From Actinoplanes sp. TBRC 11911 (lineage in GTDB: Bacteria; Actinomycetota; Actinomycetes; Mycobacteriales; Micromonosporaceae): a stretch of 64,000 nt of DNA. The notes beneath the pieces are model-generated. The model had not been told where the DNA came from. It made no database searches and was given only the letters and a program-made list of their open reading frames with translations. Positions 50,972-59,852 of the stretch are shown here, piece by piece. Each line of letters starts with the position of its first letter. Positions within the stretch are counted from its first letter, which is position 1. Both the position numbers and the translations under genes were made by a program. The DNA lies in contig NZ_JABBNC010000035.1 in NCBI RefSeq assembly GCF_012933445.1, positions 47,076 through 111,075 on the forward strand. The letters are read 5' to 3'.

Positions 50972-51158
50972 CGCATTACGAACGGTGCGGCAAGCCGCAC
51001 CAAGAACACAACGGACGGCTTCGCCGACGGACCAACTGCCCGAATCGATCACGCACCCGCCGCGGTGCTCGCCGAGGCACGGAGCGGGGCGGATGCGGTG
51101 GCAGGAGCCGGGCGGACGCGGCGGCGGAGCGGGGCGGCCCACGCCGTCACCTCGGCGG

Positions 51159-51833
51159 TCATGTCAAACCCTGTTCCCGTACGCGCACCAGCAGTTGATC
51201 TATTTTGGCGCGGTCCGGGGCGGTGGGCAGCCGAGTTTCCGCCGCGGCCAGGGCGAGCGAGGCCTGGAGCTCGGCGGCCCAGTCGGTGATCGACTCCCAG
51301 GATGCGGTGCCCTGACGGACCGCGAGCAGGCGGTCGCGGGCCGGGCCGACGTCGACCAGGACGGAGCCGGTGCGCAGCACGTGCACGCCGGCCATCAGCA
51401 GCCGGATCATGTGCATGGCCTGCTTGTGGTTCGTGTCGCCGGTTCGGGACCGCCGGGCGGAGACCTTTTTGAGCTGGTCCGAGGCGTACGCGCCGTAGGT
51501 CTGGAAAACCCGGCGGGACAGGAACGCCGAGCGGATCGCGAGCAGCGCCGAACCGGCCGGGGTGAGTTTTTCGACCAGCGGGGACCAGAGGACTTCGAGG
51601 ACCGTCGGGTTGGCCTGCAGGGCGAGGGTGCAGAAGCGTTCGATCTCCCAGCTGAACTGCTCCGGCAGCGGCCCGTCGAGGTGGGTGGGCGGTTTGTCCA
51701 GGTGCCAGAACAGGGGTGTGGGTGCGGCGAACACGCCCCGCCGGTCATGGTCGGAGGTGGGTCCGTCGAGCCCGTAGGCCCGGGACCCGACCACGACCGA
51801 CAGGATCGTGTGGTCGGCGACGAGGTCGGTCAC
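51159..51833 (-). CDS. RlaP-type nucleotidyltransferase
   Basis: A 224-residue DNA polymerase beta-like nucleotidyltransferase of the PF10127/RlaP family: VVGSRAYGLDGPTSDHDRRG at 14-33 provides GS and the SDxD metal site, followed by SWEIERFCTLALQANPTVLEVLW and a helical C-terminal domain with KQAMHMIRLL. The family is linked to RNA repair pathways. The GTG start overlaps the aldo/keto reductase stop (GTGA). No RNA ligase gene is adjacent. Confidence 0.85.
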   Translation of the reverse strand: MTDLVADHTILSVVVGSRAYGLDGPTSDHDRRGVFAAPTPLFWHLDKPPTHLDGPLPEQFSWEIERFCTLALQANPTVLEVLWSPLVEKLTPAGSALLAIRSAFLSRRVFQTYGAYASDQLKKVSARRSRTGDTNHKQAMHMIRLLMAGVHVLRTGSVLVDVGPARDRLLAVRQGTASWESITDWAAELQASLALAAAETRLPTAPDRAKIDQLLVRVREQGLT

Positions 51834-52825
51834 AGGTCCAGGACGGTGGCGTCGATCTCGTCGGCTTCCTCGGTGCTGATCGTGAGGTTGCCGAGGGTGC
51901 CGAGGTTGTTCTCCAGCTGGGTGACGCTGCTGGCGCCGATGACCAGGCTGGTCATGCGCGGGTCGCGTAACGCCCAGGCGAGGGCCATCTGGGCGAGGCT
52001 CTGGCCGCGGCGCTTGGCGATGTCGTTGAGGGCGTTCAGCCGTTGCAGGGTGCGGGCGTCGAGGTCGTTCTCGCTGAGCGTGATGCTGGTGCGGGCACGC
52101 GAGTCGGCCGGGATGCCGCCGAGGTAGCGGTCGGTGAGCAGGCCCTGCGAGAGCGGGCTGAACGAGATGCAGCCGGCGCCGACCTCTTCGAGGGTGTCGA
52201 GCAGGTTGTCGTGCTCGGTCCAGCGGTTGAGGATCGAGTAGGACGGCTGGTGGATGAGCAGCGGGGTGCCGAGGTCGCGCAGGATGGCGGCGGCGCGGGC
52301 GGTCTGCTCGGCGTTGTAGTTGCTGACGCCGGCGTAGAGGGCGCGGCCGGAACGCACGGCCGTGTCGAGGGCGCCCATGGTCTCCTCGAGCGGGGTGTCC
52401 GGGTCGTAGCGGTGGCTGTAGAAGATGTCGACGTAGTCGAGGCCGAGCCGCTTGAGGGACTGGTCGAGCGAGGCGAGCAGGTTCTTGCGGGAGCCCCATT
52501 CGCCGTACGGGCCGGGCCACATGTCGTAGCCGGCCTTGGAGGAGATGACCAGTTCGTCGCGGTACGGGCGGAGGTCCTTCTCCATGATCAGGCCGAAGTT
52601 GGACTCGGCGGTGCCGTACGGCGGGCCGTAGTTGTTGGCCAGGTCGAAGTGGGTGACGCCGAGGTCGAAGGCGCGCCGGACGATCGCTCGCTGCGTTTCG
52701 AGGGGCCGGGTGGTGCCGAAGTTCTGCCACAGGCCGAGCGAGATGACGGGCAGTTTGAGCCCGCTGCGTCCGGAGCGGCGGTACGTCATGGTGTCGTAGC
52801 GATTGTTCGCGGGGGCGTATGTCAC
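51830..52825 (-). CDS. Aldo/keto reductase (YghZ/MgrA-like)
   Basis: A 331-residue NADPH-dependent (alpha/beta)8 reductase: catalytic tetrad Asp61, Tyr66 (DLANNYG), Lys in SSKAGYD and His in YSHRYD. The sequence around MWPGPYGEWGSRKNL is typical of the L-glyceraldehyde-3-phosphate reductase/YghZ group. GTG start at 52825. Transcribed away from the glycine riboswitch; coupled to the RlaP-type gene downstream. Confidence 0.92.
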   Translation of the reverse strand: MTYAPANNRYDTMTYRRSGRSGLKLPVISLGLWQNFGTTRPLETQRAIVRRAFDLGVTHFDLANNYGPPYGTAESNFGLIMEKDLRPYRDELVISSKAGYDMWPGPYGEWGSRKNLLASLDQSLKRLGLDYVDIFYSHRYDPDTPLEETMGALDTAVRSGRALYAGVSNYNAEQTARAAAILRDLGTPLLIHQPSYSILNRWTEHDNLLDTLEEVGAGCISFSPLSQGLLTDRYLGGIPADSRARTSITLSENDLDARTLQRLNALNDIAKRRGQSLAQMALAWALRDPRMTSLVIGASSVTQLENNLGTLGNLTISTEEADEIDATVLDL

Positions 52826-52879
52826 ACGAACACCATAGGGTCATCGGTTCGTCAAATGATCGCTGGTACGTTTGGCGCA

Positions 52880-52985
52880 GCCACGCGGGAGAGTCCGCCC
52901 TGTCAAGGGGTGGCGCCGAAGGGGCAAATCCTCCCCGGAACCTCTCAGGCAAAAGGACCGCGTGGGCAGGCGACTCTGAAGTACC
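52880..52985 (+). ncRNA. Glycine riboswitch (single aptamer)
   Basis: A gcvT-type aptamer: P1 arms AGAGTC (52890-52895) and GACTCT (52972-52977), the core GCGCCGAAGGGGCAA at 52913-52927 and CTCTCAGGCAAAAGGACC at 52942-52959, all diagnostic of glycine binding. Only one aptamer is seen. Downstream a hairpin AGGGGGAGG/CCTCTCCCCT (53001-53031) ends just before the ribosome-binding site GGGAG and is the probable expression platform. Glycine should turn on gcvP. Confidence 0.93.
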
Positions 52986-53041
52986 GCGAGGGTATGACAG
53001 AGGGGGAGGCCGCCCTGTCGACCTCTCCCCTGGGAGCCGCC

Positions 53042-55837
53042 ATGACGTTCGCATCAAGGCATATCGGTCCGGACCCGGACGAGCAGACCCTCATGCTCAA
53101 GACCATCGGGTACGCGTCGCTGGACGCGCTGATGGATGCCGCGATTCCCGAGGTGATCCGTTGGCACGGGTCGCTGGATCTGCCGGATGCCGCCTCTGAG
53201 GAGGAGGCGATCGAGGAGCTGCGGGAGATCGCGGCGCAGAACACGGTGACCCGGTCGATGATCGGCCTGGGTTACTACGGCACGTTCACGCCGTCGGTGA
53301 TCCGGCGCAACGTGCTGGAGAATCCGGCCTGGTACACGGCTTATACGCCGTATCAGCCGGAGATCTCGCAGGGCCGGCTGGAGGCGTTGCTGAACTTCCA
53401 GACGATGGTGACCGATCTGACGGGTCTGACCACGGCGAACGCGTCGATGCTCGATGAGGGCACGGCGGCGGCCGAGGCGATGACGCTGGCGCGGCGGGGT
53501 TCGAAGTCGCGGTCGGGCGTGTACGTGGTGGACGCGGACACGTTGCCGCAGACGTTGTCGGTGCTGCGGACCCGGGCCGAGCCGCTGGGCATCGAGCTGG
53601 TGCTGGTGGATCTGGACGCGGGTGCCGAGCTGCCGGAGGAGTTCTTCGGGCTGCATCTGCAATATCCGGGAGCTTCCGGAGCCGTACGGGATCATGAGTC
53701 GTTGATCGTGGCGGCGCACGCGAGGGGTGCGCTGGTGACGGTGGCCGCGGATCTGCTGGCGCTGACGTTGTTGCGGGCGCCGGGGGAGATCGGGGCGGAC
53801 ATCGCGGCGGGCACGACGCAGCGGTTCGGGGTGCCGTTGGGCTTCGGCGGGCCGCACGCGGGTTACATCGCGGTGCGGGCCGGGCTGGAGCGGCAGTTGC
53901 CGGGCCGGCTGGTGGGTGTGTCGAAGGACGCCGAGGGCGCGCCCGCGTACCGGCTGGCGTTGCAGACGCGTGAGCAGCACATTCGCCGGGAGAAGGCGAC
54001 GAGCAACATTTGTACGGCGCAGGTGCTGCTCGCGGTGATGGCGAGCATGTACGCGGTGTATCACGGGCCGGAGGGGTTGAAGGCGATCGCGTCGCGGGTG
54101 CATCGCCGGGCGCTGACGATCTCGGGGAGCCTGCGTGCGGCGGGTGTCGAGGTGGCGCATGAGGCGATCTTCGACACGGTGACCGCGATCGTGCCGGGGC
54201 GGGCCGCGGAGATTGTCGCGACGGCCGCCGAGTCGGGCTATGACCTGCTGCTGGTGGGCGGGGACCGGGTGTCGATCTCGTGTGACGAGACGACGACGGT
54301 GGCGGACGTGGCGGCGGTGCTGGCGGTTTTCGACGCGCCGGTGGTTGCTTCGGCGGGCACGGTTTCGCTGCCTCGTACGTCGGAGTTCCTGACGCATCCG
54401 GTGTTCCGCACGCACCACTCCGAGACGTCGATGATGCGGTATCTGCGCCGGTTGTCCGACAAGGACTACGCGTTGGACCGGGGCATGATCCCGCTGGGTT
54501 CGTGCACGATGAAGCTGAACGCGGCCACCGAGATGGACGCGGTGACCTGGCCGGAGTTCGCGAGCATTCACCCGTACGCCCCGGCGGAGCGCGCGGCCGG
54601 CTACGAGCGGCTGGTGTCGCAGCTCGAGGCGTGGCTCGCGGAGATCACGGGGTACGACGCGGTGAGTGTGCAGCCGAACGCCGGGTCGCAGGGCGAGTTG
54701 TCCGGGCTGCTGGCGATTCGCGGCTATCACCTGGCGCGGGGCGACAACCACCGTGATGTGTGCCTGATCCCGTCGAGTGCGCACGGCACGAACGCGGCTT
54801 CGGCGGTGATGGCGGGTATGCGGGTGGTTGTCGTCGCGTGTGACGACAACGGCAACGTGGACCTGGGCGACCTGGACGCGAAGATCGACGCGCATGCCGG
54901 GAACCTGGCGGCGATCATGGTGACGTATCCGTCGACGCACGGCGTGTACGAGAAGTCGATCGCGGATCTGTGCGCGAAGGTGCACGACGCGGGCGGTCAG
55001 GTGTACGTGGACGGGGCGAACCTGAACGCGCTGGTCGGGTACGCGCGGCCGGGCCGGTTCGGGGCGGACGTGTCGCATCTGAACCTGCACAAGACGTTCT
55101 GCATCCCGCACGGCGGTGGCGGTCCCGGGGTCGGGCCGGTCGCGGTGCGCGCGCACCTGGCCGAGTTCCTGCCGGGTGACCCGCTGAGCGAGTCGTCGGG
55201 TGCGGTGTCGGCGGCGGCGCACGGGTCGGCGGGCATCCTGCCGATCTCGTGGGCGTACGTGCGGATGATGGGCCCGGACGGCCTGAAGGCGGCGACCGGG
55301 TCGGCGGTGCTGGCGGCGAACTATGTGGCGGCGCGGCTCAAGGACCACTTCCCGGTGCTGTACGCGGGTAACCAGGGTCTGGTGGCGCACGAGTGCATCC
55401 TCGACCTGCGGCCGCTGACGAAGGCGACCGGGGTGTCGGTGGACGACGTGGCGAAGCGGCTGATCGACTACGGGTTCCACGCGCCGACGATGTCGTTCCC
55501 GGTGGCCGGCACGCTGATGGTGGAGCCGACCGAGAGCGAGAACCTGGCCGAGCTGGACCGGTTCGTGGACGCGATGATCGCGATCAAGGGTGAGATCGAC
55601 CAGGTCGCGGCGGGGGTGTGGCCGGCCGGCGACAACCCGTTGGCGAACGCGCCGCACACGGCTTCGGCGGTGTCGGCCGACGAGTGGGCGCACGCGTACC
55701 CGCGGTCGGTGGCGGCGTTCCCGAAGGGTGTGGATCGCGGGTCGAAGTACTGGTCGCCGGTGCGGCGCATCGACGGGGCGTACGGGGACCGGAATTTGGT
55801 CTGCTCGTGTCCGCCGCCGGAGGCGTTCGAGGACTGA
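53042..55837 (+). CDS. gcvP: Glycine dehydrogenase (decarboxylating), P-protein of glycine cleavage system
   Basis: A 931-residue PLP-dependent P-protein with both ancestral halves fused. The N-terminal opening FASRHIGPDPDEQTLMLKTIGY, the glycine-rich PLP loop in the C-terminal half and the Schiff-base lysine in NLHKTFCIPHGGGGPG are all present, as are GSCTMKLNA and HPYAPAERAAGY. It decarboxylates glycine and passes the aminomethyl group to GcvH; gcvT, gcvH and lpd are not in this window. ATG at 53042 with GGGAG (an upstream ATG at 52994 lies inside the leader). Controlled by the riboswitch; terminated at 55842. Confidence 0.97.
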   Translation: MTFASRHIGPDPDEQTLMLKTIGYASLDALMDAAIPEVIRWHGSLDLPDAASEEEAIEELREIAAQNTVTRSMIGLGYYGTFTPSVIRRNVLENPAWYTAYTPYQPEISQGRLEALLNFQTMVTDLTGLTTANASMLDEGTAAAEAMTLARRGSKSRSGVYVVDADTLPQTLSVLRTRAEPLGIELVLVDLDAGAELPEEFFGLHLQYPGASGAVRDHESLIVAAHARGALVTVAADLLALTLLRAPGEIGADIAAGTTQRFGVPLGFGGPHAGYIAVRAGLERQLPGRLVGVSKDAEGAPAYRLALQTREQHIRREKATSNICTAQVLLAVMASMYAVYHGPEGLKAIASRVHRRALTISGSLRAAGVEVAHEAIFDTVTAIVPGRAAEIVATAAESGYDLLLVGGDRVSISCDETTTVADVAAVLAVFDAPVVASAGTVSLPRTSEFLTHPVFRTHHSETSMMRYLRRLSDKDYALDRGMIPLGSCTMKLNAATEMDAVTWPEFASIHPYAPAERAAGYERLVSQLEAWLAEITGYDAVSVQPNAGSQGELSGLLAIRGYHLARGDNHRDVCLIPSSAHGTNAASAVMAGMRVVVVACDDNGNVDLGDLDAKIDAHAGNLAAIMVTYPSTHGVYEKSIADLCAKVHDAGGQVYVDGANLNALVGYARPGRFGADVSHLNLHKTFCIPHGGGGPGVGPVAVRAHLAEFLPGDPLSESSGAVSAAAHGSAGILPISWAYVRMMGPDGLKAATGSAVLAANYVAARLKDHFPVLYAGNQGLVAHECILDLRPLTKATGVSVDDVAKRLIDYGFHAPTMSFPVAGTLMVEPTESENLAELDRFVDAMIAIKGEIDQVAAGVWPAGDNPLANAPHTASAVSADEWAHAYPRSVAAFPKGVDRGSKYWSPVRRIDGAYGDRNLVCSCPPPEAFED

Positions 55838-55841
55838 GATC

Positions 55842-55879
55842 GCGGGCCGCCCCCGTTCCGCCGAGCGGGAGCGGCCCGC
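55842..55879 (+). terminator. Strong terminator after gcvP
   Basis: GCGGGCCGC at 55842-55850 and its complement at 55871-55879 form a 9-bp stem, extended inside by CCCG/CGGG after one mismatch, with a 10-nt loop. It starts 5 bp after the gcvP stop. The remaining 360 bp to the DUF5999 gene hold no gene that I can recognise. Confidence 0.75.
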
Positions 55880-56211
55880 CCAGCCGGGGTGGCTGCCGGG
55901 GCAACGCGGGGGTGGGCGTTGTGCCCGGAGCGCCGGCGGCTGGGCGGGCGTCGGTTCGCACCGTGCGCGCGGGTGGACGGGGGTTCGCGCGGACCGGGGC
56001 GGGGGCGGCGGTGTCCGGAACTGGTGGGGCGCGGCCTGCCGGCGTACCCGAACGGGGGTTTCGGGGTGTGCGGTGGCGGCGCCCGCCGCGAGTCGTCGTT
56101 GCTCGCGGAGATGGCGGGCCGTCGGAGCGGCGTCCTAGGTCAGGGGGAGGGCTCGACGGTGAGCGAGAAAAGAGTCGGTTCGCTACTCTGCGTGACCGAT
56201 CGGCCGGCGTG

Positions 56212-56231
56212 CACCGGCCGCGGGGCCGGTG
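56212..56231 (-). terminator. Terminator hairpin of the DUF5999 gene
   Basis: CACCGGCC-GCGG-GGCCGGTG, an 8-bp perfect stem with a tetraloop, lies 8 bp beyond the stop codon of the leftward DUF5999 gene. Confidence 0.65.
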
Positions 56232-56239
56232 CTTGCACG

Positions 56240-56440
56240 TCAGGCCGCGAGGGCGTGGGGAGCCGGTCCGCGGTGCGGTTCGATCATCGAGCCGTCGGGA
56301 AGGATCTCACCCGTGTCCTCGAAGGTGATCACGCCGTTGCAGAGAAGGCTCCAACCCTGCTCGGGGTGCGCCGCGACGATGCGCGCGGCCTCGCGATCGG
56401 TGTCGTCCGCTGCGGGACATGGGGTTTGGTGCTGGCACAT
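56240..56440 (-). CDS. DUF5999 family small protein
   Basis: A 66-residue protein starting MCQHQTPCP with DREAARIVAAHPEQGWSLLC and NGVITFEDTGEILPDGS, the full pattern of actinobacterial DUF5999. The N-terminal Cys-x5-Cys and a later Cys suggest metal binding. Function unknown. ATG at 56440; a hairpin terminator follows. Confidence 0.88.
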   Translation of the reverse strand: MCQHQTPCPAADDTDREAARIVAAHPEQGWSLLCNGVITFEDTGEILPDGSMIEPHRGPAPHALAA

Positions 56441-56525
56441 CGGGGGTCTCCGGTGGGGGCTGTGTGATGATTCACAACTACGGTGATGGACGTTACCTCA
56501 AACCGAACGAGGACGGATTGAGGCG

Positions 56526-57809
56526 GTGACGGCGCCGGAGTTGCGAGAATCCTCGGTTTGTATGGTCCACGGAACAACGTCGCTCGGCCACCTTCATTCA
56601 CGTCGGATTGACGTACCGCCGGGGTCTCCGGCGTCCTGCCAGGGCCGTCACCGTGCGTCAGCGATATTCAGTTGGTTCGCGGGTGCGGGAGGTGACCCTG
56701 CTGAGCTTGTCTCCGGGTTCCTCGCGGGCAACGGACTGGACGTGCGAAATATTGGCCGAACGGTTACCCAGGTTCATCCGTCCGGCGATGGCACCCTCTG
56801 CGGCGCGGCACTGTATGTGTCCGCGGCAGCCGGTTGTGTGATGGCCGGCGCGGATCCGGGGCGGCCGTCGCCGGTTCCGGGGGTGCCCGATGTGTACGCC
56901 GTCGTCTACGAACACGCTGAATCGCCGGATGTTCGTGACACGCCCGGAGAGACTTACCTCGTGCCGGGAGCGTCCGGGACAAATCGGATGCCGGCTTCCT
57001 GGACCCTCGGGCCGTGGACGTCGTCCTGGAGTCCGGCCGAGCATGCCGCCGCCGTTCAGGCGGTGCGGGAGGCGATCGGGCGCGGTGACGTCTATCAGAC
57101 CAACGTCGTGGGGCACCTCATCGCGCCGTACACGGGTGATCCCTGGCCGGCGCTGCGCCGGGTCGCGGCGTTGCCCGGCGCCCGCTACGGCGGCGTTCTG
57201 GGCGGCGACGGCTGGGCGCTCGCCACCGCGACCCCGGAGACCCTGGTCGAGGTGCGCGACGGCCGGGTGATCACCCGGCCGATCAAGGGGACCCGGCCGG
57301 CGACCGCGTCCGGGCGCCGGGAGCTGCTCGCCTCCCGCAAGGAACGTGCCGAGCACGTGATGATCGTCGATCTGGAACGCAACGACCTGGCCCGGCTGCC
57401 GGGCGTCGGGCCGGTGCGGGTCGACGAGCTTTTCGCCGTACGCCGGTGGGTCGATCTGTGGCAGGCCGAATCCGTCGTGTCCGCGCCGATCACCGGCCGT
57501 CTCGGCCTCGCGGACCTGCTCCGGGCCGTGTGCCCGGGCGGGTCGGTCACCGGCGCGCCGAAGCTTGCCGCGCTGGCCGAGATCGCCCGGCTGGAACCGG
57601 TCGGCCGCGGCGTCAGCATGGGCGCGCTGGGCTGGATCGGCACCGGCCATCTGGACCTGGGCCTGAGCATCCGGACCGTGGCGGTCGACGGGCAGCGGGT
57701 GCACGCCTGGGCCGGCGGCGGCATCACCTGGGACAGCGACCCGGACGCCGAGGTGGCGGAGGCGGCGGCCAAAGCGGCGCCCATCCGCGCGGCGCTGCAG
57801 TCCGGCTGA
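56526..57809 (+). CDS. pabB: Chorismate-binding enzyme, aminodeoxychorismate synthase component I type
   Basis: A protein of about 427 residues of the TrpE/PabB/MenF superfamily. Diagnostic blocks: RGDVYQTNVVGHL, TRPIKGTRPA (Lys of the PabB-type PIKGT motif), HVMIVDLERNDLARL, CPGGSVTGAPKLAAL and the final AWAGGGITWDSDP. PIKGTRPA favours 4-amino-4-deoxychorismate synthesis for folate or a natural product. The start is uncertain: GTG 56526 gives an atypical first 45 residues. It is followed by a RibD-like reductase. Confidence 0.85.
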   Translation: MTAPELRESSVCMVHGTTSLGHLHSRRIDVPPGSPASCQGRHRASAIFSWFAGAGGDPAELVSGFLAGNGLDVRNIGRTVTQVHPSGDGTLCGAALYVSAAAGCVMAGADPGRPSPVPGVPDVYAVVYEHAESPDVRDTPGETYLVPGASGTNRMPASWTLGPWTSSWSPAEHAAAVQAVREAIGRGDVYQTNVVGHLIAPYTGDPWPALRRVAALPGARYGGVLGGDGWALATATPETLVEVRDGRVITRPIKGTRPATASGRRELLASRKERAEHVMIVDLERNDLARLPGVGPVRVDELFAVRRWVDLWQAESVVSAPITGRLGLADLLRAVCPGGSVTGAPKLAALAEIARLEPVGRGVSMGALGWIGTGHLDLGLSIRTVAVDGQRVHAWAGGGITWDSDPDAEVAEAAAKAAPIRAALQSG

Positions 57810-57841
57810 GAATTGTCGTACCCCGATGGCAGGGTGACCCC

Positions 57842-58408
57842 ATGCCATCAACCCAGTACTACACCGCCACCACCATCGACGGCTTCATCGCCGACGAGCA
57901 CAACTCGCTGGACTGGCTGTTCGAGGTGGAGGGCGAGGAGGGCGAGGGGCCGCCGTTCGCCGCGTTCTTCGCCGGCATCGGCGCGTTCGCGATGGGCGCG
58001 ACCACCTACGAGTGGATCCTCGACCACGACAAGTTACTCGAGAACCCGGCCAAGTGGCACGAGTATTACGGCGACGTCCCGGCCTGGGTGTTCACGCATC
58101 GCTCGCTGCCGCCGATCCCGGGGGTGAACCTGACGTTCGTGCGCGGTGACGTGCGCCCGGTGCACGAGGCGATGACCGCGGCCGCCGCCGGCAAGAACAT
58201 CTGGCTGGTCGGCGGCGGCGCCCTCGTCGGGGCGTTCGCCGACGAGGGGCTGCTCGACGAGGTGATCCTCGGTGTCGCCCCGGTGACCCTCGGTGCCGGT
58301 GCGCCGGTGCTGCCGCGGCGCCTGAGCTCGAAACGCCTGCGTCTGACCAACGTGGAGCGGCTTTCCCAGTTCGCCTACCTGACGTACTCGGTGGACGCCC
58401 GCGCGTGA
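57842..58408 (+). CDS. Dihydrofolate reductase/RibD C-terminal family protein
   Basis: A 188-residue DHFR-fold reductase: YYTATTIDGFIADEHNSLDWL opening and KNIWLVGGGALVGAFADEGLLDEVILGVAPVTLGAG as NADPH-binding block. Members of this group reduce pteridine- or pyrimidine-like compounds. ATG at 57842, 32 bp after the PabB-like gene, so a folate-type connection is possible. Confidence 0.88.
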   Translation: MPSTQYYTATTIDGFIADEHNSLDWLFEVEGEEGEGPPFAAFFAGIGAFAMGATTYEWILDHDKLLENPAKWHEYYGDVPAWVFTHRSLPPIPGVNLTFVRGDVRPVHEAMTAAAAGKNIWLVGGGALVGAFADEGLLDEVILGVAPVTLGAGAPVLPRRLSSKRLRLTNVERLSQFAYLTYSVDARA

Positions 58409-58503
58409 CGGGTCCGGCCGAGGCTGCGTTGAAAGGGGGTGCGATGACGTGTCACCGGCCGGTGCCGCCGGCACGTCTTAGTGGGTAAAGGCGGGAAGAG
58501 GTC

Positions 58504-59292
58504 GTGGTGACGGAAGAGCTGCGGGCGTTGCTGCGGTCCGAGCTCGACGCTGAGCGCCCGCCCCCGATCGGCGACATCGTCGGCGCCGCGATGGCCGCCG
58601 GCCGCCGTGCCCGGCGCGTGCGGCGTCAGCGCCGGGTCGCTCTCGGTGCGGGCTTGGTGGCGGTGCTGGTCCTCGCCGGGCTCCTTCTGCGTGACGAGGC
58701 AACCCCGTCGCGTGCGCATGTGCCGGTGGTCGCGGACGGCACCGGCATCGATCCTCACGTATCGATGCCGTCGTTGTCTCCCGAAACTGTGCCGATGATG
58801 ACTTCGGCCCCCACCGGCTCGCCCCGTGAGCGTACGGTGACGAGCCACGACGGCACGGCGCGTGCCGGGGGAGAGCAGAAGAAAGCGACATCCGCTGCCA
58901 TGCTTCAGCTTCTGACAGAGCTCGTACGGCCCGCGAAGACCGGCGAGTACGGGGTTTCCGCAGGTGACGACCTGAGTGTTCGGTTGTTTGTGGACTCCGG
59001 TGCCGGCGCCGGCATGCTCGCCGTGACGGTCGGCCGGGGCGGCGCGGGCACGCTCACCGTCGATGTGGCGCACACGCCGGGTGACTGTTCGCGGACGACG
59101 ACTGTGACGGCCGATCGGCCCGACGGGGTGCGGGTGCGGTTGGACATCGCGTCCTGTCCGGCCGGGGGCGCCCTCACCGCCGGGCAGGGTGTCGCCGTCG
59201 TGTCCGACCCGCGCTGGGGCTTCACGATGGACGCGGGGCTCGTCGATGCCGGGGCGCGCCGCTTCCCGGTCGTGCCGGTGGCCGGCCGATGA
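58504..59292 (+). CDS. Membrane-anchored protein upstream of SigE-family sigma factor, probable anti-sigma factor
   Basis: A 262-residue protein with a cytoplasmic N-terminus (ELRALLRSELDAERPPPIGDIVGAAMAAG), one transmembrane helix at about 48-63 and an extracytoplasmic domain with a Cys pair (GDCSRTTTV, ASCPAGG). This topology fits an anti-sigma factor, although no zinc-type HxxxCxxC is present. The stop overlaps the sigma gene start (ATGA), with the anti-sigma gene first. GTG 58504 or 58507. Confidence 0.7.
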   Translation: MVTEELRALLRSELDAERPPPIGDIVGAAMAAGRRARRVRRQRRVALGAGLVAVLVLAGLLLRDEATPSRAHVPVVADGTGIDPHVSMPSLSPETVPMMTSAPTGSPRERTVTSHDGTARAGGEQKKATSAAMLQLLTELVRPAKTGEYGVSAGDDLSVRLFVDSGAGAGMLAVTVGRGGAGTLTVDVAHTPGDCSRTTTVTADRPDGVRVRLDIASCPAGGALTAGQGVAVVSDPRWGFTMDAGLVDAGARRFPVVPVAGR

Positions 59293-59807
59293 CCGGGGAC
59301 GTGCTGGCGCCGATGACCGAGGACGAGGAGTTCGCGGAGTTCGCGAACGCGCACGCCGAGCGGCTGCGCACCACCGCCTTCATGCTGTGCCGGGACTGGC
59401 ACCTCGCGCAGGACCTGACCCAGACGGCGCTGACCAAGTTGTTCCTGTCGTGGCGGCGGGCGGTGCTGGCGGACAACCTCACGGCGTACGCGCAGAAGAT
59501 TTTGTTGCGCACCTTCCTGGACCACCGCAGACGCCGGTCGTCGAGCGAGACCGTGCACGCGGTGCTGCACGAACCGGCGTACCGGGAAAGCCCGGAGCTG
59601 CGGCTGACCATGCTCGACGCGCTGGGGCGGCTGCCGGCCCGGGACCGGGCGATCATCATCCTGCGCTATTTCGAGGACCTGAGTGTGGAGCAGGTGGCGG
59701 ACGCGCTCGAAGTGCCGGCCGGTGTGGTGAAGAGCCAGACGCGGCGGTCGCTGGTCAAGTTGCGGGAGTTGCTGGCCGCCGACCAGCTGACCCTGTTCGC
59801 CGTCTGA
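59289..59807 (+). CDS. SigE-family ECF RNA polymerase sigma factor
   Basis: A 172-residue group IV sigma factor: region 2 (FANAHAERLRTTAFMLCRDWHLAQDLTQ) and region 4 (LPARDRAIIILRYFEDLSVE, VKSQTRRSLVKLREL) as in the actinobacterial SigE family. It is translated from an ATG overlapping the membrane protein stop, and probably responds to envelope signals relayed by that protein. Confidence 0.92.
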   Translation: MTGDVLAPMTEDEEFAEFANAHAERLRTTAFMLCRDWHLAQDLTQTALTKLFLSWRRAVLADNLTAYAQKILLRTFLDHRRRRSSSETVHAVLHEPAYRESPELRLTMLDALGRLPARDRAIIILRYFEDLSVEQVADALEVPAGVVKSQTRRSLVKLRELLAADQLTLFAV

Positions 59808-59852
59808 CCCTGTGTGCCGCCGCGGCGGTAACGGCCCGGTAGCCTTCGGGGC

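Larger units (their letters stand above)
50280..51158. other. Gene-poor region with several inverted repeats
   Basis: About 880 bp without a credible gene. It holds the palindrome at 50435, the conserved hairpin at 50606, an inverted repeat TTAACAGCA/TGCTGTTAA (50836-50875), operator copy B at 50956 and a 7-bp hairpin GGTGCGG-CAAG-CCGCACC at 50984-51001. Leftward from operator B an 84-codon frame begins at 50950, but it has no recognisable domain and no ribosome-binding site. Confidence 0.6.

Noticed and set aside
52986..53041. Second glycine aptamer
   Set aside because: The GCCGAAGGGGCAA-type core does not recur; the segment folds as a simple hairpin near the ribosome-binding site.
53054..55693. 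879-codon open frame on the strand opposite gcvP
   Set aside because: It is an antisense shadow caused by extreme G/C codon bias; the translation is Arg/His/Pro-rich with no domain.
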